Both the position numbers and the translations under genes were made by a program. From Gemmataceae bacterium (GTDB lineage Bacteria; Planctomycetota; Planctomycetia; Gemmatales; Gemmataceae), in assembly GCA_025056835.1 (NCBI GenBank), contig JANWVS010000081.1:1-7674 (forward strand): DNA of 7,674 nt, in the 5' to 3' direction. The notes beneath the pieces are model-generated. The model was not told the DNA's origin. It searched no databases and saw only the letters and a list, made by a program, of their open reading frames with translations. Shown piece after piece: positions 5,151 through 7,674 of the stretch (position 1 is the first letter of the stretch; every line of letters starts with the position of its first letter).

Positions 5151-6029
5151 ATGCCCGCCCCGCAGAGGGAACCAGGATCCATGTCGCGCAAAAGCCCCGC
5201 CGGGGCAAGTCCTGCCGGCCGTCCGCCTGTCGGGAAGGAAAGCGAACCGGTGACCGTCCCGGACTTTGTGGCGGCCAAGGCCCAAGGCCGACGCTTGGCG
5301 ACGCTCACGGCCTACGATTACACTATGGCCCGGCTGCTCGACGCGGCGGGCGTCGACGCCATCCTCGTCGGCGATTCGCTGGGGATGGTGGTTCAGGGCC
5401 ACGAGACCGCCCTGCCGGTCACGCTGGAGGAAATGATTTACCACACCCGGCTCGTGGCCCGCGGCGTGCAGCGCGCCTTGTTGATCAGCGACCTGCCCTT
5501 CATGAGTTATCAAGTCAGCCCGCAGCAAGCGCTGGCCAGCGCCGGCCGACTCGTTAAGGAAGGGGGCGCCCACGCCGTCAAGGTCGAAGGGGGGCTGCGC
5601 TGCGTGCCCGCCATCGAAGCCATCGCTGCCGCCGACATCCCCGTCATGGGGCATATCGGCCTGACCCCGCAATCGGTACGCCGCCTCGGCGGCTTCCGCG
5701 TGCAGCGCGACGAACCGAAGCTCATCGCCGACGCGCAAGCGGTCGAAGCGGCCGGGGCGTTCGCCATCGTCGTCGAATGCGTGCCGAGCGCCACCGCCGA
5801 AAAAATCACCGCGGCCGTCAAGATCCCGACCATCGGCATCGGTGCCGGTCCCGGCTGCGACGGCCAGATCCTCGTCAGCCACGACCTGCTCGGTCTGTTC
5901 GATGACTTCAAACCCCGTTTCGCCAAGCGTTACGCCGACCTGGGCCGCGAAATCCTCAAAGCCGTCGAAACCTACGTGCGGGAAGTCCGCGACGGCACCT
6001 TTCCCGACGCCGACCACGCCTTTCGCTAA
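5151..6029 (+). CDS. panB: 3-methyl-2-oxobutanoate hydroxymethyltransferase PanB
   Basis: This cytoplasmic enzyme transfers a hydroxymethyl group from 5,10-methylene-tetrahydrofolate to 2-oxoisovalerate, giving ketopantoate, the first committed step to pantothenate and coenzyme A. The TIM-barrel motifs are complete: LTAYDYTMA (52-60), VGDSLGMVVQG (73-83) with metal ligand D75, D114 in LLISDLPF, K144 and E146 in VKVEGG, MGHIGLTPQS (166-175), and E209 in VVECVP as the likely catalytic base. The 292-residue length exceeds the usual 260-280 because of a polar, Pro/Ser-rich N-terminus (about 1-33). The ATG at 5151 has GAGG 6 bases upstream; an in-frame ATG at 5181 has weaker spacing (AGGA 3 bases away, AGAGGGA 10) but suits the TATAAT at 5128 better, so the start is uncertain. 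No panC, panD or panE lies in the window. Confidence 0.95.
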   Translation: MPAPQREPGSMSRKSPAGASPAGRPPVGKESEPVTVPDFVAAKAQGRRLATLTAYDYTMARLLDAAGVDAILVGDSLGMVVQGHETALPVTLEEMIYHTRLVARGVQRALLISDLPFMSYQVSPQQALASAGRLVKEGGAHAVKVEGGLRCVPAIEAIAAADIPVMGHIGLTPQSVRRLGGFRVQRDEPKLIADAQAVEAAGAFAIVVECVPSATAEKITAAVKIPTIGIGAGPGCDGQILVSHDLLGLFDDFKPRFAKRYADLGREILKAVETYVREVRDGTFPDADHAFR

Positions 6030-6030
6030 G

Positions 6031-6049
6031 CGGCGCCTCCGCGGCGCTG
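6031..6049 (+). terminator. possible hairpin terminator after panB
   Basis: Two bases after the panB stop, positions 6031-6037 can pair with 6043-6049 (core GCGCC/GGCGC plus a G-T and a C-G pair) around loop TCCGC. No T-tract follows. Its placement at the end of panB, before a separate gene, supports a transcript-end role, but the evidence is weak. Confidence 0.3.
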
Positions 6050-6144
6050 GACGCTGGGGGGAAGTTGCCGATCGACCGCGGCAGCGCTACAACAAAAGAC
6101 ACCCGGCAAGTCACCCGCTTTTCGATTCGTTTCCAGGTGCTTCG

Positions 6145-7674
6145 ATGCGCATCCATGTACTAGTCCTGTTGGTGCTCGTTGGTTTGTTGGTACCGGCTGC
6201 CGCCCAACCGGGTGGCGGCAAAAAGCTCGACCCCGCCGCCTTGGAAGCCCTCAAGCAAAAGTTAAGCACCGCCACCAAGCCCGGCGAACTGAGAAAATAC
6301 GACGACGTCATCACCAAGGACGCCAAAACGTTGCCGGGCGTCTTCGCCGTCCATCGCCTCGACGACAAAATCTACTTCGAGATCCCGCAAGAAGCCCTCG
6401 GCCGCCTGATGCTCTGGCAGATCGAGGTCGCCAAAGGCCCGTCCGGCGTCAGTTGGGGCGGCAAGTCGCTGGGCCATCGCGCCGTTCGCTTCGAGCGCCG
6501 CGGCAACAAAATCTACCTGTGGCACGCCTCCTTCGACCGCCGGGCCGACGGCCAGGCCATTCAGCGGGCCGTCGAATCCGCCAACATGGATGCGATCATC
6601 TACCACTTCAACGTCGAGGCCGAAGGCAAGGACCGCGCGGCGGTGATCAACGCCACGGCCCTGTTCATGACCGACATCCCGGACTTCTCCGTCAAAGGGG
6701 CCGTCGGCGGCGGCAGCAGCATCGACGACGCCCGGTCGTATCTCGAAGAAGTCAAGGCCTTCCCCACCAACATCGAAGTCCGCGCCTTGCTGACCTTCCG
6801 CGGCGGCGGCGTCCCTTTTGCCCTGGGTAAGAAAGGACCGATCGAGATTCCCGCCGGCGGCAGCAGCCGCAGCTACACCGCCGTGGTCCATCACAGCCTG
6901 ACCATGCTGCCGGAGCGGCCGATGATGGGGCGGCTCTTTGACCCGCGGGTCGGCTATTTCGTGGAATCGTTCGACGATTACAGCGCCAGCAAGACCTGGG
7001 TCGTCAATCGCAAGTTCATCGCCCGCTACCGGCTCGAGAAAAAAGACCCGATGGCCGAGGTGTCCGAGGTGGTCAAGCCGATCACCTTTTACCTCAGCCG
7101 CGAGATTCCCGAAAAGTGGGCCCCGTACCTCAAGCAAGGCGTCGAGGATTGGAAACCGGTCTTCGAAAAGGCCGGCTTCAAGAACGCCATCGTCTGCCGC
7201 GAGGCGCCGACGCGCGCCGAAGACCCTCATTGGGACCCCGAAGACGCCCGCTACTCGGTGATCCGCTGGGTCGCCGACCGCACGCAAAACGCCATGGGGC
7301 CGCACGTCCACGATCCCCGCTCCGGCGAGGTCATCTCGGCCCACATCATCTTCTGGCACGACATCGTCAAACTCGTCCAGCAGTGGTATTTCGTGCAATG
7401 CGGCGCCCAAGACCCGCGCTGCAAAAAGCTGCCGTTGCCCGACGACGTGATCGGCGAACTGCTCCGCTACGTCGCCGCCCACGAAGTCGGCCACACCCTG
7501 GGTCTGCGCCACAATCATCGGGCCAGCTCGGCCTACACGATCGAGCAATTGCGCGACCCTAAGTTCACCGAAAAATACGGCACCGTGGCGTCGATCATGG
7601 CCTACGGGCGCTTCAACTACGTCGCCCAGCCGGAATATAACGTCAAACGACTGATTCCCGTGATCGGCCCGTAT
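6145..7674 (+). CDS. secreted zinc metalloprotease, DUF5117/DUF4953-type (3' end outside window)
   Basis: The reading frame is open from the ATG at 6145 to the last base (510 codons), so the C-terminus is missing. Residues 1-20 form a signal peptide ending VPAAA before Q21. Residues about 50-95 (KYDDVITKDAK, GVFAVHRLDDKIYFEIP) resemble the DUF5118/DUF5117 N-terminal region of this family. HEVGHTLGLRHN (446-457) fits the metzincin zinc motif HExxHxxGxxH, with ligands H446, H450 and H456 and catalytic E447. SIMAYGRFNYVAQ (483-495) supplies a Met-turn at M485. Upstream, DPRSGEV (390-396) also fits the family. It probably cleaves proteins outside the cytoplasm; the substrate is unknown. CAGGTG (6134-6139) precedes the ATG by 5 bases. 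It starts 115 bases after panB and is probably transcribed separately. Confidence 0.9.
   Translation, partial: MRIHVLVLLVLVGLLVPAAAQPGGGKKLDPAALEALKQKLSTATKPGELRKYDDVITKDAKTLPGVFAVHRLDDKIYFEIPQEALGRLMLWQIEVAKGPSGVSWGGKSLGHRAVRFERRGNKIYLWHASFDRRADGQAIQRAVESANMDAIIYHFNVEAEGKDRAAVINATALFMTDIPDFSVKGAVGGGSSIDDARSYLEEVKAFPTNIEVRALLTFRGGGVPFALGKKGPIEIPAGGSSRSYTAVVHHSLTMLPERPMMGRLFDPRVGYFVESFDDYSASKTWVVNRKFIARYRLEKKDPMAEVSEVVKPITFYLSREIPEKWAPYLKQGVEDWKPVFEKAGFKNAIVCREAPTRAEDPHWDPEDARYSVIRWVADRTQNAMGPHVHDPRSGEVISAHIIFWHDIVKLVQQWYFVQCGAQDPRCKKLPLPDDVIGELLRYVAAHEVGHTLGLRHNHRASSAYTIEQLRDPKFTEKYGTVASIMAYGRFNYVAQPEYNVKRLIPVIGPY

Noticed and set aside
6262..7548. Minus-strand open frame of about 428 codons antisense to the metalloprotease
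   Set aside because: The plus frame carries a signal peptide, zinc motif and Met-turn; the antisense product is Val/Asp/Gly-rich shadow sequence.

Overview
The window is GC-rich and tightly packed with seven protein genes, the last cut by the right edge. No RNA gene, CRISPR array, insertion sequence or prophage gene was recognised. The gene types suggest a planctomycete, probably of the Gemmata group: an exported PQQ-type beta-propeller protein, a Gfo/Idh/MocA oxidoreductase with a variant active site, a secreted DUF5117/DUF4953-type metalloprotease, and a GmhA-like SIS protein beside tadA. This placement is inferred from protein style, not from a marker gene.

Layout. Positions 237-836 (minus) encode an exported BCP-type peroxiredoxin. 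A 126-base divergent region with a small dyad separates it from a plus-strand pair, a GmhA-like SIS protein (963-1556) and the tRNA adenosine deaminase TadA (1591-2103), 34 bases apart and probably co-transcribed. A 170-base gap with a strong 10-bp hairpin leads to an exported beta-propeller protein (2274-3851). This converges on a minus-strand Gfo/Idh/MocA protein (3971-5035); the 119 bases between their stops hold a hairpin and two short direct repeats. A divergent region with a perfect TATAAT and a 7-bp dyad leads to panB (5151-6029). A secreted metzincin-type protease begins at 6145 and runs off the window.

The genes do not form one pathway. They read as housekeeping functions (pantothenate synthesis, tRNA wobble editing, probable sugar-phosphate chemistry) mixed with exported proteins (peroxiredoxin, propeller, protease). 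I found no convincing new multi-gene system. The points most worth a second look are the loss of the usual active-site Lys and Asp in the Gfo/Idh protein, the Glu-to-Asp and Gln-to-Glu changes at the metal/catalytic positions of the SIS protein, and the short repeats and hairpins between genes.
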